Positions 55,231 through 64,000 of a stretch of DNA of 64,000 nucleotides are shown in pieces; the stretch's first letter is position 1, and each line of letters starts with the position of its first letter. The notes beneath the pieces are model-generated. The model searched no databases, was not told the origin of the DNA, and saw only the letters and a program-made list of their open reading frames with translations. The position numbers and the translations under genes were made by a program. Where the stretch lies: NCBI GenBank assembly GCA_041690495.1, contig JAWLHE010000009.1:124001-188000 (forward strand), written 5' to 3'. This DNA is from DATAAP01 sp041690495 (GTDB lineage Bacteria; Pseudomonadota; Alphaproteobacteria; CACIAM-22H2).

Positions 55231-58200
55231 TCAGGCGGGCTCGGACTCGTTCGCCGGCGCCGGAAGCATCGTGTCGAACAGGGCCTTCACCGCACCCGCG
55301 CGTTCGAGAATAGTCAATTGCAGCGCGGCGAAGTCAACTGCGCCGGCGGACCGGACAAGCAGCGGGCCGATCTCCGCGGGTGCCGTCTCGGGATCGAACT
55401 CACCCTCGACGACCAGGCGCAGCACGGCCTGCAGCACCTGCCACAGATGCAGGGCGTCGAGGAGTGTGCGCGCGTCGTCGCGCGTCAGGCATCCGGCCGC
55501 TTCGCAGCGCTCGATCGCCAGCCGCGTATTGCGGGCCAGAACGTCGGGCCGCCCGGCGGCGTGGCGAAGCTGCAGGTACTGCGCGATGAACTCGATGTCG
55601 ATCAGCCCGCCGCGCCAATGCTTCATGTCCCACACCGACTTGCCAGGATTCTCGCGCGCCATCAGCGCTCGCATGGCGGCGATATCGGCCCTGAGCTTCG
55701 CGGCGTCGCGCGGGCGGGTCAGCGTCTCGCGGATCGCGATCTCGACGCGGCGGCGCAGGCCTGGCGGGCCCGATATGACGCGGGCGCGGGTGAGCGCCAT
55801 GTGTTCCCACGTCCAGGCGGATTCGCGGTGATAGGCGAGGAAGGATTCGAAGCTCGTCGCGATCGGTCCCTTGGTGCCGGAGGGGCGGAGCCGCATGTCG
55901 ACCTCGTAGAGTCGCCCTTCGCCGGTCGGCGCGGTGATCGCGTTGATCAGCCGGTTGCTGAGCCGCGTGTAGTAATGGCTCGGCGCCAGCGGCTTCGGGC
56001 CGTCCGACGAGTCGACATTGTCCGGCACGTCGTAGAGAAAGATCATGTCGAGATCGGATGTGACCGTCATCTCGCGACCGCCGAGCTTGCCGAGGGCGAT
56101 TACCACCATGGCGCCGCCCGGCACGCGCCCGTGCTGGCGAGCGAACTCCTCCTCCACAGCGCCGTGGACCGCCGCGAGGACCGCATCGGCGATGTCGGCG
56201 AGCGCCGCACCGGCCTGCTCGGCGCTGGCCCGGCCGCGCAGCAGGTGGACGCCGACCTGGAACTGGCGTTCGTTCTTCCAGCGCCGGCACACGTCGAGCT
56301 GGTCCTGGAAGTCCTGCGCCAGCTGCAGCATCCGTGCGAGATCGGCGGCGAGTTCCTCGAGATCGGGCAGCGACTCGAAAAAGCCGCGGGTCAGCACGCT
56401 GTCGAGAAGTTGCGGCTGCCGGCTCAGCGTCTCGGCGAGGCGCGGGGCGGTTCCCATGACCTCGGCGACGAATTCGAGCAGGCCAGGATTGGCGTGGAAA
56501 AGCGAGAAGAGCGGTACGCCGGCGGGGAGGTGGCTCAGGAACCGGTCGAAGCGGATGAAGGTCTCGTCGGGACGCGGCGCGCTGGCGAGCGCCTTCAGCA
56601 CCGTCGGCATCAGCTCGGTCAGGAGTTCCCGCGCGCGCACGCTGCGCATGGCGCGGTAGCGGCCGTGATGCCAGCCGCGCACCGCCGCCGCGACCTTCGG
56701 GGCGTCGCGGTAGCCCATCTGGCTCAGCGTTTCGAGCGTTCCCGGATCGTCCTCGGTGCCGGTGAAGACGAGATTGCCGGGGCCGGAGAGGGTGGGCGCC
56801 TCCTCGAACAGCTCGGCATAGTGCTTCTCGACCAGGCGCAGGGTGGCGAGGGTTTCGTCGCCGAAACTCCTTGCATCCGGATAGCCGAGGAACACGGCGA
56901 GCGCCTGAACCGATGCCGCGTCCTCGGGCAGGGAGTGCGTCTGGGCGTCATGGATCATCTGAAGGCGATGCTCTACGCGGCGCAGGAAGCGGTACGAAGC
57001 GGCCATCGCCTCCGCGGTCGCGGGTGCGACGCGGCCGGCGGCGGCAAGGGCCGCGAGCGCCGGCAACGTCGCCGCGTGGCGCAAGCTCGCATTGCGTCCG
57101 CCCCAGATGAGCTGCTGGGTCTGCGCGAAGAACTCGATCTCGCGGATGCCGCCGCGCCCGACCTTGATGTTGTGTCCGGCCAGCGCCACCGAGCCGCCGC
57201 CGCGATGGGCATTGATCTGTCGCTTGATCGAGTGGATATCCTGGATCGCGGCGAAGTCGAGATGCTTGCGCCAGACATAGGGCGTCAGCCTGCGGAGAAA
57301 CGCGGCTCCCGCCTCGAGGTCGCCCGCCACCGGGCGCGCCTTGATCATTGCCGCGCGCTCCCAGTTCTGACCGAGGCTTTCGTAGTAGAGTTCCGCCGCA
57401 TCCACCGACAGCGCGAGCGGTGTCGAGGCCGGGTCGGGCCGCAGCCGGAAATCCGTGCGCAGCACATAGCCTTCCGGTCCGCGCTCGTCGAGGATCTTCA
57501 CCAGCGTACGGACAATGCGCACGAATGCCTGCTGCAGCGCATCAGGGTCCTCGGTCACGACGCGCTCGGTGTCGTAGAGCGCGATCAGGTCGACATCGCT
57601 GGAGTAGTTGAGCTCGCGTCCGCCGAGCTTGCCCATACCGATGATGGTGAAGCCGGACCCGCGGCATGGGTCCGCCGGATCGGGCACGCGGAACGCGCCG
57701 CCCGAGGCCTCGCGCAGCAGATGCGCGACCGCGGCATCGATTGCCGCGTCGGCGAAATCGCTGAGCGTACCGGTGACCTGCTCGAGCGGCCACAACCCGG
57801 CTATGTCGGCGAGCGCGATCGTCAGCGCCACGCGCCGCTTGGCGATCCGCAGCGCAGACATCAGCGTCCTGGTGTCGGCCGCGTCGGGCCGCCGCACCTC
57901 GCCGAGCAGCGCGACGATGGTCGCATCCGGGCCCTCGCGCAGCAGGCGGCAGGCGAATGGGACGTCGCGCGTCAGGCACTGGCTCAGATAGGGGCTGTTG
58001 CCGAACACCGCGGCGAGGATTCGCTTGCCTGCTGGATCGGCGGCGAGGGCGGTCGCGAACCGCGCGTCCGCTTCGCATTCCTCGCTTGCGGCGGCAAGCC
58101 ATTGCTCGCGCTCGCGCTCCAGCCGCGCCGGGTCGGCCGGCTCGGGCCAGTCGGCTGCGGCAAGGCCGGGGTCGAGGTCAGGGAGCATGAGGACGGTCAC

Positions 58201-58248
58201 CGGAGGCGGAAAGAGGCGCAGATTCAGCGCGGCCGCGCGCCAGGTCAA
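55231..58248 (-). CDS. glnE: glutamine synthetase adenylyltransferase/adenylyl-removing enzyme
   Basis: 1005 residues, full-length bifunctional GlnE. Adenylylates glutamine synthetase when nitrogen is ample and reverses this on PII-UMP. Two nucleotidyltransferase domains: GKLGGRELNYSSDVDLIALYD (adenylyl-removing half) and GKLGGREMTVTSDLDMIFLYD (adenylylating half), each followed by the helical regulatory domain (NRLINAITAPTGEGRLYEVDMRLRPSG). TTG 58248 gives a short extension before MLPDLDPG; an ATG at 58188 is also possible. No SD is strong. Confidence 0.96.
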   Translation of the reverse strand: MTWRAAALNLRLFPPPVTVLMLPDLDPGLAAADWPEPADPARLEREREQWLAAASEECEADARFATALAADPAGKRILAAVFGNSPYLSQCLTRDVPFACRLLREGPDATIVALLGEVRRPDAADTRTLMSALRIAKRRVALTIALADIAGLWPLEQVTGTLSDFADAAIDAAVAHLLREASGGAFRVPDPADPCRGSGFTIIGMGKLGGRELNYSSDVDLIALYDTERVVTEDPDALQQAFVRIVRTLVKILDERGPEGYVLRTDFRLRPDPASTPLALSVDAAELYYESLGQNWERAAMIKARPVAGDLEAGAAFLRRLTPYVWRKHLDFAAIQDIHSIKRQINAHRGGGSVALAGHNIKVGRGGIREIEFFAQTQQLIWGGRNASLRHAATLPALAALAAAGRVAPATAEAMAASYRFLRRVEHRLQMIHDAQTHSLPEDAASVQALAVFLGYPDARSFGDETLATLRLVEKHYAELFEEAPTLSGPGNLVFTGTEDDPGTLETLSQMGYRDAPKVAAAVRGWHHGRYRAMRSVRARELLTELMPTVLKALASAPRPDETFIRFDRFLSHLPAGVPLFSLFHANPGLLEFVAEVMGTAPRLAETLSRQPQLLDSVLTRGFFESLPDLEELAADLARMLQLAQDFQDQLDVCRRWKNERQFQVGVHLLRGRASAEQAGAALADIADAVLAAVHGAVEEEFARQHGRVPGGAMVVIALGKLGGREMTVTSDLDMIFLYDVPDNVDSSDGPKPLAPSHYYTRLSNRLINAITAPTGEGRLYEVDMRLRPSGTKGPIATSFESFLAYHRESAWTWEHMALTRARVISGPPGLRRRVEIAIRETLTRPRDAAKLRADIAAMRALMARENPGKSVWDMKHWRGGLIDIEFIAQYLQLRHAAGRPDVLARNTRLAIERCEAAGCLTRDDARTLLDALHLWQVLQAVLRLVVEGEFDPETAPAEIGPLLVRSAGAVDFAALQLTILERAGAVKALFDTMLPAPANESEPA

Positions 58249-58400
58249 GCACTCGTGCTCTGGGTTGCGACAGAAAGCCTTGCAGTGAATATCCGACTGG
58301 GCGTAGCCGTTGTTCGGTTTGGTCGCAGGCGGTGCTCCGGCGCCGACTCGGACCGTGTTAGAGTTGGGCCGCGGGGCTGGCCCGTCGCGAGAACAATGTT

Positions 58401-61400
58401 TTGATCGGCCGATCGACCAAGCTTTTCCTTGAGGTCCTGACGACCCTCGTCGTGCTCACCGCGATCGCGGGGGCGGTGCTCGCATGGCGGCTCTCACAGG
58501 GGCCAATCTCGCTGCGCTTCATCGCTCCGACGGTGGAGACCGCGATCAATTCCGGCCTCACCGGCACATGGATCGACCTCGAGGACGTGGTGATCGCGTG
58601 GCGCGATGTGCGCCGCTCGCTCGAGGTCCGCGCGATCGGCGTGAATGTCCTCCGGCCCGACGGCAGCCGCATCGCCCAGTTTCCGGAGGTTTCCGTCAGC
58701 CTGTCCGGCCGCGGTCTCCTGAACGGCCTGGTCGCGCCGACGCGGCTCGAGGTGCTCGGGGCAAAGGTCGTCCTGGTCCGGGCGCCCGACGGCAGCTTCG
58801 GGCTGACGTCCGGCGAGGCCGAGCCCGGAGACAGCTCCTCGGCGCTGACGCTGCTGCTCCAGGAACTGCTGCATCCGCCGGATCCGGACCGCTCGATGGG
58901 CTATCTGCAGCAGGTCAGCGTCACCGAAACCGAGATCATCATGATCGATCAGGCGACGGGGCGGATCTGGCGTGCACCAGAGGCCGATGTGGCGCTGTCA
59001 CGCGATGCGGCGGGGCTCCGCGCCGACGCGGCTCTGGTCATCGATCTCGCGGGCGAGCTCGCCAGGGTTACCGCAACCGGGCTCTATGCAGCACAAGACC
59101 AGCATATCGACATCGCCGCGCGCACCACCGCGTTCCAGCCGGCGACGCTTGCAGCGATCGATCCGAGTCTCGCGGTGCTGTCGGCGTTGCGCGTGCCGAT
59201 CAGCGGCGAGACGAGGATGCGGCTCGACCGCGCCGGCCGTCTGCAGACGCTTGATTTCGACGTATCCGGGCGCGCGGGCGTGCTGAGCGAGCCTGCGCAT
59301 TTTCCGGAGGATATCCCGATCCGCGGTTTGCGCATCCGCGGCAGCGCCGCTGCAGGGTTTGATCGCATCGATATTACCGAGGCGAGGCTCGATCTCGACG
59401 GTCCGACCATCGAAATGTCGGGGTCCGTGGTCGATCTCGGTGCGCAGCCGCGCGTCAGCATCGAGGGGGTCGTACGGCAGCTGCCGACCGACGCGCTCAA
59501 GCAACTCTGGCCGCTCGGCGTCAGCCCCAATGCGCGGCGCTGGATCACGACCAACCTGTCCGGCGGGATGGTCGAGGAGACGCGTTTCGACGCGGCACTC
59601 GCCGCGCAGGATGCGGCGTTCGCGGCGGTCGACGCGGAGCGCCTCGCCGTGCAGCTCCGATTCGCAGGCGTCAACGTGAACTATCTCTCGCCGATGCCGC
59701 CGGTGCGCAACGTCAACGGCACCGGCACGATAGATGCGCGCCGCCTCGATCTCGCGATTTCCGGCGGCGGCATCGGCGCGCTGCGCGTTTCGGAAGGCAC
59801 GGTGGCGATTACCGGCCTCGATGCCGAGGACCAGAATGCAGCGATCGAAGTCGTCGTGCGGGGCCCGGTTCGCGACGTGCTTCAGCTCGTCGATAGCCGG
59901 CCTCTCGGCTACGTCAGCAAGATCGGGCTGTCGCCGGCCGATTTCGGCGGCGACAGCGCGACCCGGTTGCGGCTGAGCCTGCCTCTGATCAGCACGCTGA
60001 AATTCGAACAGCTCCAGATCGCGGCGGCGGCAAACGTCGCCAATTTCACCCAGCGCCGCGCTGTGCTCGGTCAGGACATCACCGACGGCTCGCTCGTCGT
60101 ACGCCTCGACCAGCGCGGCATGGAGATCGGCGGCACCGTGACCGCAGCCGCCACGAAGGCTGAGGTGACGATGACGCGCAGTTTTCTTGCGAGCGCGGCG
60201 GTGATCGCACAGACCAAGGTCAGGGCGACGGCCGACAGCGCGGCGCGGCGCGCCTTCGGCTTCGATTACGCCCCTTACGTCGAGGGTCCGGTCGGACTCG
60301 ACCTCACCTTCACCGAGCAAAGCGGCAAGCGCAGCGATCTCGTGCTTGATCTGGCACTTGACGGCGCGACGCTGGACGTCCCCGAACTCGACTGGCGCAA
60401 GGAGCCGGGCACGCCGGGCACGGCGCAACTGCGCATGACCCTGCTCGACGAGCGGCTTGCCGAGATCGGCTCCGCACGTGTGTCGGCCGGCGACCTTGTG
60501 GCGCAGGGTCGCGCGAGTTTCGCGGAGGACGGCAAGACCTTGCGCCGCCTCGACATCGAGCGGCTGAAAGCGGGATTGACGGACGCCAAGGGCAGCTATG
60601 TCCGCGGCCCCGCCGGAATCGCAATCGAGGTCAGCGGCAACAGCATCAATGTCGGGCCGCTTCTGCGCGACAAGACGCCGGCGGAATCGGGCCGCCCGTC
60701 GCTCACGGTGTCGGCGACGGTGGCGCGGGTTTATTTCGCGCCCGACCGGCATATCGAGCAGGCCAGGTTCGAGGGTCGCCGCGGCGCCGCGGGCTGGGAG
60801 TCATTTAACATTCAGGCCCTGGTCGGAGGCGATGGTGCCGCCCGCAACATGGGCGTTTCGCTGCGTACTGAGGATGGCATTCAGCGACTCAACGGATCGA
60901 CGGAAGATGCCGGCGCCCTGCTGAAGGCGGTCGGCATCTCGCCCAATGTCGTCGGCGGCCGGCTCGAAGTTTCCGGCGTCACCGATCCTGCGGCCGACGG
61001 CAGGCCGCTGACCGGCAAGCTCCGCATCCGGGATTTCCGCGTCGTCAACGCGCCGCTGCTGGCGCGTGTGCTCGGTGTGGCGCTCCTGACCGGCATCGCC
61101 GATTCGTTGCGCGGCGAGGGAGTCGGATTCTCGACCATGGAGGGTGACTTCGTCTTCAAGGATCCGACGGTGGAGGTGAAGGAGGCGCGCGCCAGCGGCG
61201 CTTCGATCGGCATCACCGCCAGCGGCGTCATCGACATCGGCGCCGAGACGCTGGACCTCCAGGGTACGATCGTTCCTGCCTATGCGGTCAACAGCCTGCT
61301 CGGCCGCCTCCCGGTGGTGGGCGACATCCTCGTCGGCGGCAAGGGCGGCGGCATCTTCGCTGCGAACTACAAGATCGAAGGACCGCTCGAGGATCCGAAG

Positions 61401-61532
61401 GTCTCGATCAATCCGCTCTCGACCCTGGCGCCGGGCTTTCTGCGCAATCTGTTCGGCGCCGGCGGCACCAGTCCCACCGGCAGCGAGCCCAGGCCTGCAC
61501 CACCCGGGGAAACGCCGGCGCAGTCGCAATAG
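58401..61532 (+). CDS. AsmA-like / DUF3971 protein (YhdP type)
   Basis: 1043 residues. One N-terminal membrane helix (LFLEVLTTLVVLTAIAGAVLAW), then a long periplasmic beta-rich protein of the AsmA/VPS13-like bridge group: DUF3971-like segment GAQPRVSIEGVVRQLPTDALKQLWPLGVSPNARRWITTNLSGG, and the AsmA_2-like C-terminus DGRPLTGKLRIRDFRVVNAPLLARVLGVALLTGI ... LDLQGTIVPAYAVNSLLGRLPVVGDILVGGKGGGIFAANYKIEG. Such proteins are thought to carry phospholipids between membranes. TTG start. It is divergent from glnE and meets convergent tyrS after 4 bases. Confidence 0.92.
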   Translation: MIGRSTKLFLEVLTTLVVLTAIAGAVLAWRLSQGPISLRFIAPTVETAINSGLTGTWIDLEDVVIAWRDVRRSLEVRAIGVNVLRPDGSRIAQFPEVSVSLSGRGLLNGLVAPTRLEVLGAKVVLVRAPDGSFGLTSGEAEPGDSSSALTLLLQELLHPPDPDRSMGYLQQVSVTETEIIMIDQATGRIWRAPEADVALSRDAAGLRADAALVIDLAGELARVTATGLYAAQDQHIDIAARTTAFQPATLAAIDPSLAVLSALRVPISGETRMRLDRAGRLQTLDFDVSGRAGVLSEPAHFPEDIPIRGLRIRGSAAAGFDRIDITEARLDLDGPTIEMSGSVVDLGAQPRVSIEGVVRQLPTDALKQLWPLGVSPNARRWITTNLSGGMVEETRFDAALAAQDAAFAAVDAERLAVQLRFAGVNVNYLSPMPPVRNVNGTGTIDARRLDLAISGGGIGALRVSEGTVAITGLDAEDQNAAIEVVVRGPVRDVLQLVDSRPLGYVSKIGLSPADFGGDSATRLRLSLPLISTLKFEQLQIAAAANVANFTQRRAVLGQDITDGSLVVRLDQRGMEIGGTVTAAATKAEVTMTRSFLASAAVIAQTKVRATADSAARRAFGFDYAPYVEGPVGLDLTFTEQSGKRSDLVLDLALDGATLDVPELDWRKEPGTPGTAQLRMTLLDERLAEIGSARVSAGDLVAQGRASFAEDGKTLRRLDIERLKAGLTDAKGSYVRGPAGIAIEVSGNSINVGPLLRDKTPAESGRPSLTVSATVARVYFAPDRHIEQARFEGRRGAAGWESFNIQALVGGDGAARNMGVSLRTEDGIQRLNGSTEDAGALLKAVGISPNVVGGRLEVSGVTDPAADGRPLTGKLRIRDFRVVNAPLLARVLGVALLTGIADSLRGEGVGFSTMEGDFVFKDPTVEVKEARASGASIGITASGVIDIGAETLDLQGTIVPAYAVNSLLGRLPVVGDILVGGKGGGIFAANYKIEGPLEDPKVSINPLSTLAPGFLRNLFGAGGTSPTGSEPRPAPPGETPAQSQ

Positions 61533-61536
61533 AGCG

Positions 61537-62790
61537 TCAGACCGCGCGAATGAGCGCGTGGCGCTTCTTGCCCGCCGAGAGCTTGATGACGCCCTGCGCC
61601 GAGAGGTCAGTATCGCCGACCGTGGCCGCCGCATCGCTGACGACGATGTCGTTGACGCGCGCGCCGCCCTGCTGGATCAGCCGCCGCGCTTCGCCGTTGC
61701 TGCTGGCAAGCCCGCTGCGCGTGAGCAGCGCAAAGAGCGGAACGCGGCCCGCGAGTTCGCTCATCGGCAGGTCGACAGTCGGCAGATCGCTGCCGATCCG
61801 GCCTTCCTCGAAGGTACGCCGCGCCGTCTCGGCCGCGGCCAGCGCCGCCGCCTCGCCATGGCAGAGTTTCGTCGCCTCGAGGGCAAGGACCTTCTTCGCC
61901 TCGTTGATCTCGGCGCCGCCGAGCCGCTCCAGCCGCGCGATCTCGTCGAGTGGCAGGTCGGTGAACAGCTTCAGGAAGCGCCCGACATCACCGTCCTCGG
62001 CGTTGCGCCAGAACTGGTAGTAGTCGTAGGGCGAAAGCTTCTCGGCGTTGAGCCACACCGCGCCCTGCGCGGTCTTGCCCATTTTCGCGCCGGACGCAGT
62101 CGTGATCAGCGGCGTGGTCAGTCCGAACAGCTCGAACCCGCCGACGCGACGTCCCAGCTCCACGCCCATGACGATGTTGCCCCACTGGTCCGATCCGCCC
62201 ATCTGCAGGCGGCAGTCGTAGCGGCGGGCAAGCTCGACGAAATCGTATGACTGCAGGACCATGTAGTTGAACTCGAGGAAGGTCAGCGGCTGCTCGCGCT
62301 CGAGCCGCAGCTTCACCGAATCCATGCCGAGCATGCGGTTGACCGAGAAGTGCCGACCCACGTCGCGCAGCAGCTGGATGTATTTCAACTCGTCCAGCCA
62401 TTCCGCGTTGTTCGCCATGATTGCGCCGCACGGGCCGCTTTCGAAGTCGAGGAACTGATCGAAGACGCGGCGGATCCCGGCGATGTTACGGACGATGTCC
62501 TGCTCGCTCAGAAGCTGGCGCGCCTCGTCCTTGCCGGAGGGATCGCCGATCTTGGTCGTGCCGCCGCCCATCAGGACCAGCGGCCGATGCCCGGTCTGCT
62601 GCAGCCGGCGCAGCAGCATGATCTGCACCAGGCTGCCGACATGAAGGCTGTCGGCGGTCGCGTCGAAGCCGATATACCCCGTGATCCGGCCGGCGTGCGC
62701 CTGCGCATCCAGTGCCTCCATGTCGGTGCACTGGTGGACGTAGCCGCGCTCGCTGAGCACGCGAAGAAGGTCGGATCTGGGTTCAGTCAT
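61537..62790 (-). CDS. tyrS: tyrosyl-tRNA synthetase
   Basis: 417 residues. Class I synthetase: [20 protein letters not shown] carries the HIGH-equivalent [22 protein letters not shown], and the KMSKS-equivalent KMGKT in [16 protein letters not shown]-terminal S4 RNA-binding domain ([19 protein letters not shown]). Charges tRNA-Tyr. Divergent from anmK. Confidence 0.97.
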   Translation of the reverse strand: MTEPRSDLLRVLSERGYVHQCTDMEALDAQAHAGRITGYIGFDATADSLHVGSLVQIMLLRRLQQTGHRPLVLMGGGTTKIGDPSGKDEARQLLSEQDIVRNIAGIRRVFDQFLDFESGPCGAIMANNAEWLDELKYIQLLRDVGRHFSVNRMLGMDSVKLRLEREQPLTFLEFNYMVLQSYDFVELARRYDCRLQMGGSDQWGNIVMGVELGRRVGGFELFGLTTPLITTASGAKMGKTAQGAVWLNAEKLSPYDYYQFWRNAEDGDVGRFLKLFTDLPLDEIARLERLGGAEINEAKKVLALEATKLCHGEAAALAAAETARRTFEEGRIGSDLPTVDLPMSELAGRVPLFALLTRSGLASSNGEARRLIQQGGARVNDIVVSDAAATVGDTDLSAQGVIKLSAGKKRHALIRAV

Positions 62791-62902
62791 CGTCGGTTAA
62801 GGGCTGCGCGCTAGGCTTGCGGGAGGGCGCGGTGATTTAGCACAATCGCGCCTGAAACGACAATTCTGCGGCGATTCGCGCCGGCTTCCATTCACGGTAT
62901 TC

Positions 62903-63985
62903 ATGAATACGAAACCCCTGCGCGCGCTGGGCCTGATGAGCGGCACCTCCCTCGACGGCATCGACGCGGCGATCATCGAAACCGATGGCGAGTCGGTCGT
63001 GGCCACCGGGCCGGCCACGACCGTCAGCTACGACAGTACGCTGCGCGAGCGGCTGCGCCGGGCGCTCGGCGCGCGCGGCCCGGTCAAGGCCGTCGAGCGC
63101 GACATGACGCTGGCGCATGCGGACGTCGTGAACGGCCTGCTCAAGGCGAAGGGGCTGCAGGCCAGGGACGTGGACGTCATCGGCTTCCATGGTCATACCA
63201 TCTTGCATCGGCCGCGCGAGCAGTTGACCTGGCAGCTGGGCGATGGCGCGCTGCTGGCCGCCCGCACGGGAATCGATGTCGTCTGCGAATTTCGCAACAA
63301 CGACGTCGCCGAGGGCGGCGAGGGGGCACCGCTGGTACCGCTGTTCCATGCCGCGCTCGCGGCAAGGGTCGAACGTCCCGTCGCCGTTCTCAATATCGGG
63401 GGCGTTGCAAACGTGACCTGGCTGGGCGCGAACGGCGACATCCTGGCGTTCGATACCGGACCGGGCAATGCCTTGATCGATGACTGGATGCTGACCCATA
63501 CCGGCCACGCCTGCGACGAGAACGGCGCCTGTGCGGCGAAAGGCCGTGTCGACAAGGCGGTCCTGGCCGGTTTCATGGCGCATCCGTATTTTGCACGGAC
63601 GCCGCCGAAATCGCTCGACCGCAACGAATTCGATCCGTCGGTCGTGGCGGCGCTGCCGCTCGAGGACGGCGCTGCGACCCTGACCGCGTTCACGGCCGAA
63701 GCGGCGGCCGTGGCGGCGCGGCATTTCCCGGCGCCGGTCAGGCGGTGGATCGTCACGGGTGGCGGACGCCGCAATGCGACGCTGCTGCGGGCGATCGCCG
63801 CCGCGAGCGGTGCAGCCGTCGAGACCGCGGAGCAGGTCGGCTGGGACGGCGACGCGCTCGAGGCACAGGCCTTCGCCTATCTTGCGGTGCGCTCGCTCAG
63901 GGGGCTGCCGCTTACCCTTCCGACCACGACGGGAGTATCAAGGCCGATGCCGGGCGGTCAGCTGTTTCGCCACCGCGAGGCGTGA
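62903..63985 (+). CDS. anmK: anhydro-N-acetylmuramic acid kinase
   Basis: 360 residues. Phosphorylates anhMurNAc in peptidoglycan recycling. Actin-like ATPase family marks: RALGLMSGTSLDGIDAAIIETDG, VIGFHGHTILHRP, QLGDGALLAARTGIDVVCEFRNNDVAEGGEGAPLVPLFH, NIGGVANVTWLG, DTGPGNALIDDWM and VTGGGRRNATLL. Paired divergently with tyrS, a common alphaproteobacterial arrangement. Complete within the window. Confidence 0.96.
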   Translation: MNTKPLRALGLMSGTSLDGIDAAIIETDGESVVATGPATTVSYDSTLRERLRRALGARGPVKAVERDMTLAHADVVNGLLKAKGLQARDVDVIGFHGHTILHRPREQLTWQLGDGALLAARTGIDVVCEFRNNDVAEGGEGAPLVPLFHAALAARVERPVAVLNIGGVANVTWLGANGDILAFDTGPGNALIDDWMLTHTGHACDENGACAAKGRVDKAVLAGFMAHPYFARTPPKSLDRNEFDPSVVAALPLEDGAATLTAFTAEAAAVAARHFPAPVRRWIVTGGGRRNATLLRAIAAASGAAVETAEQVGWDGDALEAQAFAYLAVRSLRGLPLTLPTTTGVSRPMPGGQLFRHREA

Positions 63986-64000
63986 CAATCCCGGCGCGGG

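Noticed and set aside
55318..58404. 1028-codon open frame on plus across glnE
   Set aside because: Antisense shadow of glnE; no motifs, biased composition.

Overview
This 64 kb window is a GC-rich chromosomal stretch of an alphaproteobacterium, probably Rhodospirillales-like. The evidence is gene content and order: a B12-dependent ribonucleotide reductase, the complex I accessory subunit NDUFA12 next to mlaD and DUF2155, an accB-accC-aat-aroQ group, an alphaproteobacterial type of RNase E with a long acidic insertion, and DUF1488 and PEP-CTERM proteins. Genus cannot be fixed from this sequence. Most of the window is ordinary core genome. No tRNA, rRNA, CRISPR array, intact insertion sequence or prophage was recognised.

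Layout: 0.1-2.8 kb holds an SDR oxidoreductase divergent from a TetR regulator, with an operator-like palindrome between them, then a GNAT enzyme and an NTF2-like protein. 3.1-10.9 kb carries two PEP-CTERM-type exported proteins (one made of HAF repeats), a stand-alone 5'-3' exonuclease, a receiver-only response regulator followed by a double-domain KaiC-like ATPase, small DUF proteins and a LysE exporter, with REP/REPIN-like palindromes scattered between genes. 10.97-14.04 kb is an island of visibly lower GC that encodes a large proteasome-beta/Ntn-hydrolase-like protein, a tiny partner ORF, a two-CXXC protein and a HEPN-type protein. It is the most novel segment. 14.1-18 kb is nrdJ with a clear terminator and two NrdR-like boxes.

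18.3-27.5 kb contains DUF6352, NDUFA12, mlaD and DUF2155 facing aat, accC, accB and aroQ. Between the two groups lies a five-gene cassette: DsrE-like protein, ArsM-like methyltransferase, ECF sigma factor, zinc-finger anti-sigma factor, and a methyltransferase fused to a membrane domain. 27.6-33.4 kb holds an ornithine/lysine decarboxylase with a long leader, a decayed ferric-reductase pseudogene, a LOG-family protein, an FMN riboswitch controlling a lumazine synthase, an EamA transporter and a PEP-mutase-like enzyme. 33.4-38.6 kb is a complete homogentisate pathway (hppD-hmgA-lipoprotein-fahA-maiA) divergent from a MarR regulator. 38.6-47.6 kb covers a DsbA-like protein, a DUF3047-like lipoprotein, an M48 protease with TPRs, a gamma-glutamyltransferase-like lipoprotein, an aminotransferase and rne. 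48-64 kb holds amiC, a class A PBP, a second zeta-class GST, prfB with its programmed +1 frameshift, a GYD protein, bcp, glnE, an AsmA/DUF3971 protein, tyrS and anmK.

Together the ordinary genes cover fatty-acid initiation (accBC), aromatic amino-acid metabolism (aroQ, tyrosine breakdown), peptidoglycan synthesis and recycling (PBP1A, AmiC, AnmK), nitrogen control (GlnE), RNA decay and translation. Start sites were chosen from Shine-Dalgarno spacing and family N-termini. Where no good SD exists this is stated.
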